Assembly: GCF_021202945.1 (NCBI RefSeq)
Contig: NZ_JAJOYR010000002.1
Coordinates: 731,815-795,814 of the forward strand
Source: Stenotrophomonas sp. SY1
GTDB taxonomy: Bacteria > Pseudomonadota > Gammaproteobacteria > Xanthomonadales > Xanthomonadaceae
Length of the DNA stretch: 64,000 nucleotides
Reading direction: 5' to 3'
Within the stretch, counting starts at the first letter, position 1; the number at the start of each line of letters is the position of its first letter. This document shows positions 55,441-64,000 of this stretch, one piece after another. Both the position numbers and the translations under genes were made by a program. Under the pieces are notes generated by a model. It did no database searches. It worked only from the letters and a program-made list of their open reading frames with translations, and was not told the DNA's origin.

Positions 55441-55560
55441 ATGTTGCATCGCCACAACGCCACCGCTGACCTGTCTTCGACCCCGGCTTCCGCCGCGGCG
55501 TCGCTGCTCGTACTCGTACTTATTACCGAGCCAACAGGTGCGGGGCGAACTGGCGCGTAA
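55441..55560 (+). CDS. ilvL: ilv operon leader peptide
   Basis: A 39-codon reading frame whose residues 22-29 are LLVLVLIT, a run of Leu, Val and Ile codons typical of branched-chain amino acid attenuators; the rest is Ser/Ala/Thr-rich and ends PTGAGRTGA. When charged tRNAs are scarce the ribosome would stall at 55504-55527. The promoter-like elements place the transcript start at or next to the ATG and no ribosome-binding site is seen, so translation may be leaderless. See the terminator at 55588 and the antiterminator pairing given there. Confidence 0.8.
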   Translation: MLHRHNATADLSSTPASAAASLLVLVLITEPTGAGRTGA

Positions 55561-55587
55561 CAGAAAAACAGCCAGATTCGATAAAAG

Positions 55588-55617
55588 ACCCCGCGCCGAC
55601 CCCGGTGCGGGGTTTTT
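55588..55617 (+). terminator. ilv attenuator: terminator with alternative antiterminator
   Basis: Terminator stem ACCCCGCGCC (55588-55597) with GGTGCGGGGT (55604-55613), loop GACCCC, then five T (55613-55617). The same 9-base word GGTGCGGGG also occurs earlier at 55537-55545, inside the end of the leader peptide gene, and can pair with 55589-55597 (one G-U). A ribosome stalled at the Leu/Val codons leaves that word free, so the antiterminator forms; a ribosome reaching the stop at 55560 covers it, so the terminator forms. Confidence 0.85.
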
Positions 55618-55646
55618 CGTTTCCAGCCTCTATTTCATCTGAAACC

Positions 55647-55754
55647 ATGTTCACGACCGATACCGCCAAACAGAAACACACCGCCTGCGACACCAAGCGC
55701 ACCGCGACTGCGTGCCTGGCGTTATCCCTGCCCCTGCCGGCCGCCGCGTCCTGA
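55647..55754 (+). CDS. Possible second leader peptide (Thr-rich)
   Basis: 35 codons: MFTTDTAKQKHTACDTKRTA, then TACLALSLPLPAAAS. Seven of the 35 residues are Thr. Its TGA (55752-55754) lies exactly in the loop of the second terminator hairpin, a position expected for a translation-coupled attenuator. There is no clear ribosome-binding site, and the composition could also be chance. Low confidence as a real peptide. Confidence 0.35.
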   Translation: MFTTDTAKQKHTACDTKRTATACLALSLPLPAAAS

Positions 55755-55774
55755 CGCGACGGCCGTTTTTTTTT
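55739..55774 (+). terminator. Second Rho-independent terminator in the ilv leader
   Basis: GGCCGCCGCG (55739-55748) pairs with CGCGACGGCC (55755-55764) with one mismatch, loop TCCTGA, followed by G and nine T (55766-55774). It lies 40 bases before ilvC, so transcripts that pass the first attenuator still have to pass this one. The rest of the 609-base gap 55206-55814 is accounted for by the promoter, leader and spacer. Confidence 0.85.
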
Positions 55775-55814
55775 CACTGCACGTTTTCTCTTCATCGCAA
55801 GGAACCCAAGCACC

Positions 55815-56789
55815 ATGAGCACCAACGAACTGCCCCAGATCAAAATCGCCGTCATCGGTTACGGCAGCCAGGGCCGCGCCCATGCACTGAACCTGCGTGA
55901 ATCCGGCTTCGACGTGGTTGTCGGCCTGCGCGCTGGCGGCCCCACCGAGGTCAAGGCCCAGGCCGACGGCTTCACCGTCAAGACGCCGGCCGAAGCGGTC
56001 AAGGAGGCCGACCTGGTCGCCGTGCTGACCCCGGACATGGTGCAGAAGAAGCTCTACAACGAGGTGCTGGCCCCGAACATGAAGCAGGGCGCCTGCCTGC
56101 TGTTCGCCCACGGCCTGAACGTGCACTTCGGCATGATCGAACCGCGCGCCGACCTGGACGTGGTGCTGGTCGCGCCGAAGGGCCCGGGTGCGCTGGTCCG
56201 TCGCGAGTACGAAATCGGCCGTGGCGTGCCGTGCATCTACGCCGTCTACCAGGACACCAGCGGCAAGGCCGAGCAGTTCGCACTGGCGTATGCGGCCGGC
56301 CTGGGCGGCGCCCGCGCCAACGTCATCAAGACCACCTTCAAGGAAGAAACCGAAACCGACCTGTTCGGCGAGCAGGCCGTGCTGTGCGGCGGCGCTTCCT
56401 CGCTGGTGCAGGCCGGTTTTGAAACGCTGGTCGAAGCCGGCTACCAGCCGGAGATCGCCTACTACGAAGTGCTGCACGAACTGAAGCTGATCGTGGACCT
56501 GTTCTACGAAGGCGGCATCACCCGCATGCTGGAGTTCATCTCCGAAACCGCCCAGTACGGCGATTTCGTCAGCGGCCCGCGCGTGATCGACGCGTCGGTC
56601 AAGGCCCGCATGAAGGACGTGCTGACCGACATCCAGAACGGCACCTTCACCCGGAACTGGGAAGCCGAGTACGACGCCGGCCTGCCGAACTACAAGAAAT
56701 TCCAGCAGGCCGACATGGAGCATCCGATCGAGAAGGTCGGCAAGGAACTGCGCGCCAAGATGGTCTGGTTGCAAGGTCAGACCGCGTAA
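55815..56789 (+). CDS. ilvC: Ketol-acid reductoisomerase, class I
   Basis: 324 residues (a few shorter than most class I enzymes at the C-terminus). It converts acetolactate and acetohydroxybutyrate to dihydroxy acids with NADPH. Cofactor loop [18 protein letters not shown] (14-31), phosphate-specific region VVGLRAGG, and the metal-binding acidic residues in [18 protein letters not shown]. First structural gene of the ilv-leu operon, 42 bases before ilvG. RBS is AAGGAACCCAAGCACC. Its transcription depends on the leader. Confidence 0.98.
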   Translation: MSTNELPQIKIAVIGYGSQGRAHALNLRESGFDVVVGLRAGGPTEVKAQADGFTVKTPAEAVKEADLVAVLTPDMVQKKLYNEVLAPNMKQGACLLFAHGLNVHFGMIEPRADLDVVLVAPKGPGALVRREYEIGRGVPCIYAVYQDTSGKAEQFALAYAAGLGGARANVIKTTFKEETETDLFGEQAVLCGGASSLVQAGFETLVEAGYQPEIAYYEVLHELKLIVDLFYEGGITRMLEFISETAQYGDFVSGPRVIDASVKARMKDVLTDIQNGTFTRNWEAEYDAGLPNYKKFQQADMEHPIEKVGKELRAKMVWLQGQTA

Positions 56790-56831
56790 TCACGCGGCGG
56801 TCCCCCACCCGCACAACGCAAAGGTCGCTGC

Positions 56832-58559
56832 ATGAACACTTCCATCCACGATGCGCCACGCAACGGCGCACGCTGGCTGACGCAGGCCCTGGAGGCCGAA
56901 GGCGTGCAAACGCTGTTCGGCTACCCAGGTGGCACCATCATGCCGTTCTACGACGCACTGGTGGATTCCAGCCTCAAGCACATCCTGGTACGCCATGAGC
57001 AGGGCGCTGCACTGGCCGCCAACGGCTACGCCCGTGCCAGCGGCAAGGTAGGCGTATGCGTGGCCACCTCCGGCCCGGGTGCGTCCAACCTGGTCACCGG
57101 CATCGCCGATGCGATGCTCGATTCGGTGCCGATGGTGTGCCTGACCGGCCAGGTCGGCACGCCGCTGCTGGGCACCGATGCGTTCCAGGAACTGGATGTG
57201 TTCGGCATGACCATGCCGATCGTCAAACACAGCTGGCTGGTGCGCAGCGTCGATGAATTGCCGAACGTGGTGTCCGAAGCGTTCCGCCTCGCCCGCGAAG
57301 GGCGTCCCGGCCCGGTCCTGATCGACCTGCCCAAGAACGTGCAGCTGGCCGATGCCTCGCATCTGCCCGAGCACGTGCCGGCCTCGGTTGATCCGGTGCC
57401 GGCACCGGCCGCCGAACGGCTGGCCGAGGCACTGGCCGCCATCGCCCAGGCCGAAAAGCCGGTGATCTACGGCGGCGGCGGCATCGCGCTGGCCGACGCG
57501 GTGGAAGACTTCCGCCAGTTCGTCGAAGCCACCGGCATCCCGACCGTGCTGACCCTGCGTGGACTGGGCGCACTGCCGGCCAACCATCCGCAGTACCTGG
57601 GCATGCTGGGCATGCACGGCACCCGCGCGGCCAACATGGCGGTGCAGGAATCGGATCTGCTGATCGTGGTCGGCGCCCGCTTCGACGACCGCGCCACCGG
57701 CAAGCTGGCCGAGTTCGCCCCGTTCGCCCGCGTCATCCACCTGGATGCCGATGTCTACGAAATCTCCAAGCTGCGTGGTGCCGACATCCCGGTGCCGGGC
57801 AATGTGCGCGACGGCGTGCGTGCCCTGGCCAGCGAGCGCGCCCACTGCAACGCCTGGCGTGCCCGCTGCGCGGCCAACCGTGAAAAGTTCACCGCCCGTT
57901 ACGACGCGCCCGGCGAGCAGATCTACGCACCGCGCCTGCTCAAGCGCCTGAGCGAAGTGGCCCCGGCCGACACGGTGATTGCCTGCGATGTCGGCCAGCA
58001 CCAGATGTGGGTGGCCCAGCATTGCCGCTTCAACCACCCGCGCAATCATCTGACCTCCGGCGCGTTGGGCACGATGGGCTTCGGCCTGCCGGCGGCGATG
58101 GGCGCGCAGTTCGCCTGCCCGGACCGCACCGTGGTGCTGGTCTCTGGCGACGGCAGTTTCATGATGAACGTGCAGGAGCTGGTGACCATCGCCCGCTGCA
58201 AGCTGCCGATCAAGATCGTGCTGCTGGACAACTCTTCGCTGGGCATGGTGCGCCAGTGGCAGGAGCTGTTCCATGCCGAGCGCTACAGCGAGATCGACCT
58301 GTCCGACAACCCGGACTTCGTCGCGCTGGCACAGGTGTTCGGCATCCAGGCCAAGCGCATCATCCACCGCAACGAAGTCGAGGACGGCCTGGCCGAACTG
58401 TTCGATGCACCTGGCCCGATGCTGCTGCACGTGTCCATCGATGCGCGCGCCAACGTCTGGCCGCTGGTGCCGCCGAACAACGCCAACAGCACCATGCTGG
58501 ACAGCAACCCCGCCCACGCCAAGGCAACGCAGGAGAGTTCCAATGCAATACCGGCTTGA
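56832..58559 (+). CDS. ilvG: Acetolactate synthase, large (catalytic) subunit
   Basis: 575 residues, TPP- and FAD-dependent. The TPP-activating glutamate is E56 in VRHEQGAALAANGYAR. The TPP motif begins GDGSFMMNVQELVTI near residue 438, and the FAD/quinone-type region and GASNLVTGIADAMLDS are as expected. It joins pyruvate with pyruvate or 2-oxobutyrate. The small subunit gene overlaps its 3' end by 17 bases, a sign of translational coupling. Named ilvG by the ilvM partner; ilvB or ilvI could also be used. Confidence 0.96.
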   Translation: MNTSIHDAPRNGARWLTQALEAEGVQTLFGYPGGTIMPFYDALVDSSLKHILVRHEQGAALAANGYARASGKVGVCVATSGPGASNLVTGIADAMLDSVPMVCLTGQVGTPLLGTDAFQELDVFGMTMPIVKHSWLVRSVDELPNVVSEAFRLAREGRPGPVLIDLPKNVQLADASHLPEHVPASVDPVPAPAAERLAEALAAIAQAEKPVIYGGGGIALADAVEDFRQFVEATGIPTVLTLRGLGALPANHPQYLGMLGMHGTRAANMAVQESDLLIVVGARFDDRATGKLAEFAPFARVIHLDADVYEISKLRGADIPVPGNVRDGVRALASERAHCNAWRARCAANREKFTARYDAPGEQIYAPRLLKRLSEVAPADTVIACDVGQHQMWVAQHCRFNHPRNHLTSGALGTMGFGLPAAMGAQFACPDRTVVLVSGDGSFMMNVQELVTIARCKLPIKIVLLDNSSLGMVRQWQELFHAERYSEIDLSDNPDFVALAQVFGIQAKRIIHRNEVEDGLAELFDAPGPMLLHVSIDARANVWPLVPPNNANSTMLDSNPAHAKATQESSNAIPA

Positions 58560-58794
58560 CCTGGTGCTGAAGCCTGCCGAAGGCGCGCTGGTGCGCGTGA
58601 TCGGCATGGTCGAACGCCGCGGCTTCTCCTTCAGCAACATCGCCGGCAGTCGCAACGTCGACGATGCCGGCCGCTGGCACGTGCAGATGGACATCGACGG
58701 CACCCGCCCGCCGGAAACCCTGCGCCACCAGCTGGAAAAGGTTTATGACTGCGAATCGGTAAGTGTCGTGCCGGTAGCCGGTGCCAGCGCATGA
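58543..58794 (+). CDS. ilvM: Acetolactate synthase regulatory subunit, short ACT type
   Basis: 83 residues, a single ACT domain: YRLDLVLKPAEGALVRVIGMVERRGFSFSNIAG is the usual N-terminal ACT half. It lacks the second domain of IlvN/IlvH-type subunits, like IlvM of E. coli. AGGAGAGTTCCA precedes ATG 58543, which lies inside the end of ilvG. Feedback by valine through IlvM-type subunits is weak in E. coli; the behaviour here is unknown. Confidence 0.9.
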   Translation: MQYRLDLVLKPAEGALVRVIGMVERRGFSFSNIAGSRNVDDAGRWHVQMDIDGTRPPETLRHQLEKVYDCESVSVVPVAGASA

Positions 58795-58881
58795 GCAGCG
58801 ACGTAAGCGACGTACCGGTAGTACGCCGCCGCAACCCACGGAGGCGTCTTCTTCCAGGCCGGATCCCGGCAGGGCGTTCGC

Positions 58882-59999
58882 TTGCATCCGTTGATGGCCA
58901 CGTACATGCCTGATCGTGGCCGTCCCGTCGTCGTTGCAGACCACGCTGGCGAGTTGCACGTCAGCGTCGCCGATGTGCTGGCCGCGCAGGCACGCCTGCG
59001 CCGTTTCCTGCCGCCTACCCCGCTGCACTACGCCGAACGCTTCGGCACCTGGCTGAAACTGGAAAACCTGCAGCGCACCGGCTCGTACAAGGTGCGCGGC
59101 GCGTTGAACGCGCTGCTGGCCGCACTGGAGCGCGGCGATGAGCGCCCGGTGATCTGCGCCTCTGCCGGCAACCATGCCCAGGGCGTAGCCTGGGCATCAC
59201 ACCGGCTGGGCGTGCAGGCCATCACGGTGATGCCGCACGGCGCACCGGAAACCAAGATTGCCGGCGTCCAGCACTGGGGCGCCACCGTGCGCCAGCACGG
59301 CAACAGCTACGACGAAGCCTATGCCTTCGCCCGCGACCTGGCCGAGCAGAACGGGTACCGCTTTCTGTCCGCCTTCGACGACCCGGACGTGATTGCCGGC
59401 CAGGGCACGCTGGGCATTGAACTGGCGCCGCATGCACCGGACGTGGTGATCGTTCCGATCGGCGGCGGCGGCCTCGCTTCGGGCGTGGCATTGGCATTGA
59501 AGTCGCAGGGTGTGCGCATCATCGGCGCGCAGGTCGAAGGCGTCGATTCGATGGCGCGTGCGATCCGCGGCGATGTGCGTGAGATCGATCCGGTGCCAAC
59601 CCTGGCTGATGGCGTCAAGGTCAAGATTCCCGGCTTCATCACCCGCCGCCTGTGCGCCAGCCTGTTGGACGATGTGGTCATCGTGCGCGAGGCCGAGCTG
59701 CGCGAAACCCTGGTGCGGCTGGCACTGGAAGAACACGTCATCGCCGAAGGCGCTGGTGCGCTGGCGCTGGCCGCTGGCCGCCGCGTGGCCGGCAGGCGCA
59801 AATGCGCGGTGGTGTCCGGTGGCAACATCGATGCCACCGTGCTCTCCACCTTGTTGTCGGAAGTGCGACCACGCCCACCCCGCAAACCTCGACGGCGCAG
59901 CGGCGAGCGACTTAGAAGCCGCGCCAACTCGCCACCGCCACGCACGCTCAAATCCGAATCCCCCCAAATTTCCGTTACCGCTGTCGAGGAGACCCTCTG

Positions 60000-60003
<4 letters not shown>
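58882..60003 (+). CDS. ilvA: Threonine dehydratase, catalytic domain only
   Basis: 373 residues. PLP lysine K70 in TGSYKVRG, the glycine loop [10 protein letters not shown], and [10 protein letters not shown] of the family. It makes 2-oxobutyrate for isoleucine. There is no C-terminal ACT/regulatory domain as in E. coli IlvA (about 514 residues); after residue 325 the protein ends in an Arg/Pro/Ser-rich tail ([15 protein letters not shown]). Start is TTG 58882 with AGGG seven bases before; ATGs at 58894 and 58906 are alternatives. It overlaps the leuA start (GTGA). Without the ACT domain it may escape isoleucine inhibition. Confidence 0.92.
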
Positions 60004-61556
<1,553 letters not shown>

Positions 61557-61593
61557 GCGCGACGGCCCACGTAGGCAACGGAACGTAGAACCA

Positions 61594-63012
61594 ATGAGCT
61601 CCGCACCCAAAACCCTGTATGACAAGCTGTGGGACGCGCACGTCGTCGTCCCCGAATCGGACAGCGCGCCGGCCGTGCTGTACATCGACCTGCACCTGAT
61701 CCATGAAGTCACCTCGCCGCAGGCCTTCACCGAGCTGCGCGAACGCGGCCTCAAGCCGCGCCGCACCGATCGCACCAAGGCGACGATGGATCACTCCACC
61801 CCGACCCTGCCGGCCGGCGCTGACGGCAAGCTGCCGTACGCCAGCAAGGCCTCCGAGGCACAGGTGGAGATGCTGGCGAAGAACTGCGCCGAGTACGGCA
61901 TCGAGTTGTTCGACATGGCCTCGGCCAACCGCGGCATCGTCCATGTCATCGCCCCGGAACAGGGTTTCACCCAGCCGGGCATGACCATCGTCTGCGGCGA
62001 CAGCCACACCTCCACGCATGGTGCGTTCGGCGCGCTGGCGTTCGGCATCGGCACCAGCGAAGTCGGCCACGTGCTGGCCACGCAATGCCTGCTGCAACGC
62101 AAGGCCCGGACCATGTCGATCACCGTTGATGGTGCGCTGGCGCCGGGCGTCGGTGCCAAGGACGTGGTGCTGCACATCATCGGTGTGATCGGCGTCAACG
62201 GCGGCACCGGCCACGTGCTGGAATTCCGTGGCTCGGCGATCCGCGCGATGGATATGGAACAACGCATGACCCTGTGCAACATGTCCATCGAAGCCGGTGC
62301 ACGCGCCGGCATGGTCGCTCCGGATCAGGTCACCTTCGACTGGGTCGCCAGGACTCCGCGCGGCCCCAAGGGCGCCGACTTCGACAAGGCCGTGGCGTAC
62401 TGGAAGACGCTGGTCAGCGAAGAAGGCGCGCCGTTCGATGTGGAAGTGCATATCGATGCCGCCGACATCCGCCCGACCCTGACCTGGGGCACGCACCCGG
62501 GCACCGCGATCGCAGTGGATGCGCCGATCCCGGCCGCCAACGACGCCGCCGCGCAGAAGGGCCTGGATTACATGAAGTTCGAAGCCGGCCATGCGCTGGT
62601 CGGCACGCCGGTGGACGTGGTGTTCGTCGGTTCCTGCACCAACGGCCGCCTGAGCGACATGCGCGAAGTGGCGCAGGTGCTGCGCGGGCGTCGCGTCGCC
62701 GATGGCGTGCGCATGCTGGTGGTGCCGGGTTCGGAGATCGTCAAGCGCGACGCCGAGGCCGAGGGCATCCACGAGATCGTGCGTGCCGCCGGTGCCGAAT
62801 GGCGCGAGCCGGGTTGCTCGATGTGCATCGCCATGAACGGCGACCTGGTCGCACCGGGACAGCTTGCGGTGAGCACCAGCAACCGCAATTTTGAAGGCCG
62901 CCAAGGCCCGGGCTCGCGCACACTGCTGGCCTCGCCGATGAGCGCCGCATGGGCCGCGGTGAACGGCCATGTCGCCGACCCGCGTGAACTGTTTGCCAAG
63001 GAGGTGGCCTGA
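61594..63012 (+). CDS. leuC: 3-isopropylmalate dehydratase, large subunit
   Basis: 472 residues with one [4Fe-4S] cluster: cysteines are in VGSCTNGR and [10 protein letters not shown], as in aconitase relatives, with [17 protein letters not shown]. It isomerises 2- and 3-isopropylmalate with LeuD. It starts 37 bases after leuA. Its TGA overlaps the ATG of leuD by one base (TGATG), giving coupled translation in equal amounts. Confidence 0.97.
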   Translation: MSSAPKTLYDKLWDAHVVVPESDSAPAVLYIDLHLIHEVTSPQAFTELRERGLKPRRTDRTKATMDHSTPTLPAGADGKLPYASKASEAQVEMLAKNCAEYGIELFDMASANRGIVHVIAPEQGFTQPGMTIVCGDSHTSTHGAFGALAFGIGTSEVGHVLATQCLLQRKARTMSITVDGALAPGVGAKDVVLHIIGVIGVNGGTGHVLEFRGSAIRAMDMEQRMTLCNMSIEAGARAGMVAPDQVTFDWVARTPRGPKGADFDKAVAYWKTLVSEEGAPFDVEVHIDAADIRPTLTWGTHPGTAIAVDAPIPAANDAAAQKGLDYMKFEAGHALVGTPVDVVFVGSCTNGRLSDMREVAQVLRGRRVADGVRMLVVPGSEIVKRDAEAEGIHEIVRAAGAEWREPGCSMCIAMNGDLVAPGQLAVSTSNRNFEGRQGPGSRTLLASPMSAAWAAVNGHVADPRELFAKEVA

Positions 63013-63590
63013 TGGCCGGTTTCCGTACCCTGACCTCGCGCAGCGTGGTGCTGCGCCAGACCAACATCGACACCGACCAGATCATCCCGGCGCGCTTCCT
63101 GTCCACCACCGAACGTGCGGGCCTGGGCAAGAACGCCTTCAATGACTGGCGCTGGCAGGCTGATGGTTCACCGAACCCGGAATTCGCCTTCAACCAGCAA
63201 GAGAACGCAGGCCGTTCGATCCTGCTGGCCGGTCGCAACTTCGGCGGCGGTTCTTCGCGCGAGCATGCGCCGTGGGCGCTGACCGACCTGGGTCTGCGTG
63301 CCATCGTCAGCAGCGAGATCGCCGACATCTTCCGCGGCAACTCGCTGAAGAACGGCCTGCTGCCGATCGTGCTGGAAGAGGCCGACGTGCAAGCGCTGAT
63401 GCAGAACCCGGACGACGAACTGACTGTTGACGTAGCTGCGCGCGAACTGCGCACCTCGTCCGGCAAGACGTATTCGTTCCCGCTGGATGGGTTCTCGCAG
63501 ACCTGCCTGCTGGAAGGCGTGGATCAGCTGGGATGGTTGCTGGGGCGTGTTTCGGAGATCGAAGCATACGAGTCGGCTCGCGCAGCGTGA
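63012..63590 (+). CDS. leuD: 3-isopropylmalate dehydratase, small subunit
   Basis: 192 residues, normal size. Family signature GRNFGGGSSREHAPWAL and NIDTDQIIPARFL at the start; it supplies the swivelling domain that closes the LeuC active site. Last gene of the operon in this window; leuB is not present before the edge and could lie beyond the repeat array. No terminator is clear after the stop, but the array starts 14 bases later. Confidence 0.96.
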   Translation: MAGFRTLTSRSVVLRQTNIDTDQIIPARFLSTTERAGLGKNAFNDWRWQADGSPNPEFAFNQQENAGRSILLAGRNFGGGSSREHAPWALTDLGLRAIVSSEIADIFRGNSLKNGLLPIVLEEADVQALMQNPDDELTVDVAARELRTSSGKTYSFPLDGFSQTCLLEGVDQLGWLLGRVSEIEAYESARAA

Positions 63591-63603
63591 GCATTCGCCC
63601 CTT

Positions 63604-64000
63604 CCCTGCGCCCTGCAGCGCAAGGGAGTGGATCGCGGCGGCCGGCAGCACGGTCGCACCGCCGCAGGAACAGCCCCTCCCCTTGGCGGCGAAGCCGACA
63701 GGGGGAGGTTGGAAGGGGGTAGCTTCAAGCCTCACCCCTCCCCAACCCTCCCCTTTGCTACGCAAAAGGGAGGGAGCAGAACCCGGCGGCCGGCAGCAAT
63801 GCCGCGCAGCCTCAAGAACAGCCCCTCCCTTTGGCGGCGAAGCCGGCAGGGAGAGGTTGGGAGGGGGGTAGCTTCAAACTTCACCCTTCCCCAACCCTCC
63901 CCTTTGCTACGCAAAAGTGAGGGAGCAGAACCCGGCGGCCGGCAGCAATGCCGCGCAGCCTCAAGAACAGCCCCTCCCTTTGGCGGCGAAGCCGGCAGGG
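63604..64000. repeat. 149-bp tandem repeat reaching the window edge
   Basis: After leuD the sequence has no gene. From about 63604 a unit recurs with a period of 149 bases: CCAACCCTCC-type words at 63742 and 63891, GCCCCTCCC at 63673, 63821 and 63970. A first, more diverged copy starts at 63604; the next two are nearly identical, and the array continues beyond the edge. Each unit contains an inverted pair (CCCTCCCTTTGGCGGCGAAGC with its GGCAGGGAGAGG partner and CCCCTTTGCTACGCAAAAGGG). Confidence 0.9.

Noticed and set aside
58792..58914. 40-codon frame overlapping the ilvM stop (ATGA) and the ilvA start
   Set aside because: Arg/Pro-rich translation, overlaps the ilvA start region in another frame, no domain and no sign of conservation that I can judge.
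63533..63914. Open frames after leuD on both strands
   Set aside because: They lie in the tandem repeat and show only repeat translation.

Overview
The window is high-GC chromosomal DNA from a gammaproteobacterium of the Xanthomonadaceae, most probably Stenotrophomonas or a close relative. The evidence is the gene content (PPi-dependent phosphofructokinase together with a proton-pumping pyrophosphatase and a soluble pyrophosphatase, a DcaP-type porin, a large TonB receptor beside regulators, a short-LID adenylate kinase) and the many intergenic repeats that start with GTAG or GTAGGAGC, like the REP/SMAG elements known from S. maltophilia. I see no prophage, transposase, integrase, CRISPR array, rRNA or tRNA.

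Layout. 0-5 kb: a SirB1-family gene cut by the left edge, rubredoxin, thiE, hemL, azurin and a HAD hydrolase. 5-10 kb: a tight four-gene operon of an exported DJ-1/PfpI protein, an OmpR-type regulator, a sensor kinase and a membrane-tethered serine hydrolase. 10-18 kb: argD, a voltage-gated-type ion channel with a zinc-ribbon tail, an HSDL2-like SDR, a lipoprotein, a RIO-like kinase plus DUF2867-like pair, a DedA-PAP2-LssY membrane fusion and a LON-domain protein. 18-27 kb: a catabolic island with a DcaP-like porin, the lower meta-cleavage pathway (dmpH, G, F, E, I types), an MFS transporter, and divergently a cupin-like protein and an IclR regulator; the divergent promoter carries two matching 17-bp palindromes. 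27-40 kb: mpl (with an in-frame repeat insertion), adk, PPi-PFK, small exported proteins, H+-PPase, a beta-propeller with its TPR-HTH regulator, inorganic pyrophosphatase and an HDOD protein, followed by a tandem REP array. 40-50 kb: TonB receptor, AraC regulator, a ToxR/CadC-like sensor with WD40-type repeats, an ion-channel-like protein, a lipoprotein and thiC under a TPP riboswitch. 50-55 kb: BCCT transporter, gamma-glutamyltranspeptidase and a SARP-type regulator. 55-63.6 kb: the branched-chain amino acid operon ilvC-ilvG-ilvM-ilvA-leuA-leuC-leuD, preceded by a leader peptide with a textbook attenuator that can be read from the sequence. The right edge is a 149-bp tandem repeat.

How parts fit together. 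The ilv-leu operon supplies all enzymes visible here for acetolactate to acetohydroxy-acid conversion, threonine deamination and the first leucine steps (ilvD, ilvE and leuB are not in the window). Thiamine genes appear twice (thiE, thiC). Pyrophosphate metabolism is concentrated in three genes within 9 kb. The catabolic island can take 4-oxalocrotonate to pyruvate and acetyl-CoA but has no ring-cleavage enzyme, so its entry substrate is unknown. The most rewarding items for follow-up are the ilv leader (apparently leaderless, with a second terminator behind it), the repeat inserted into mpl, the catabolic island with its operators, and the orphan DJ-1/two-component/serine hydrolase operon.
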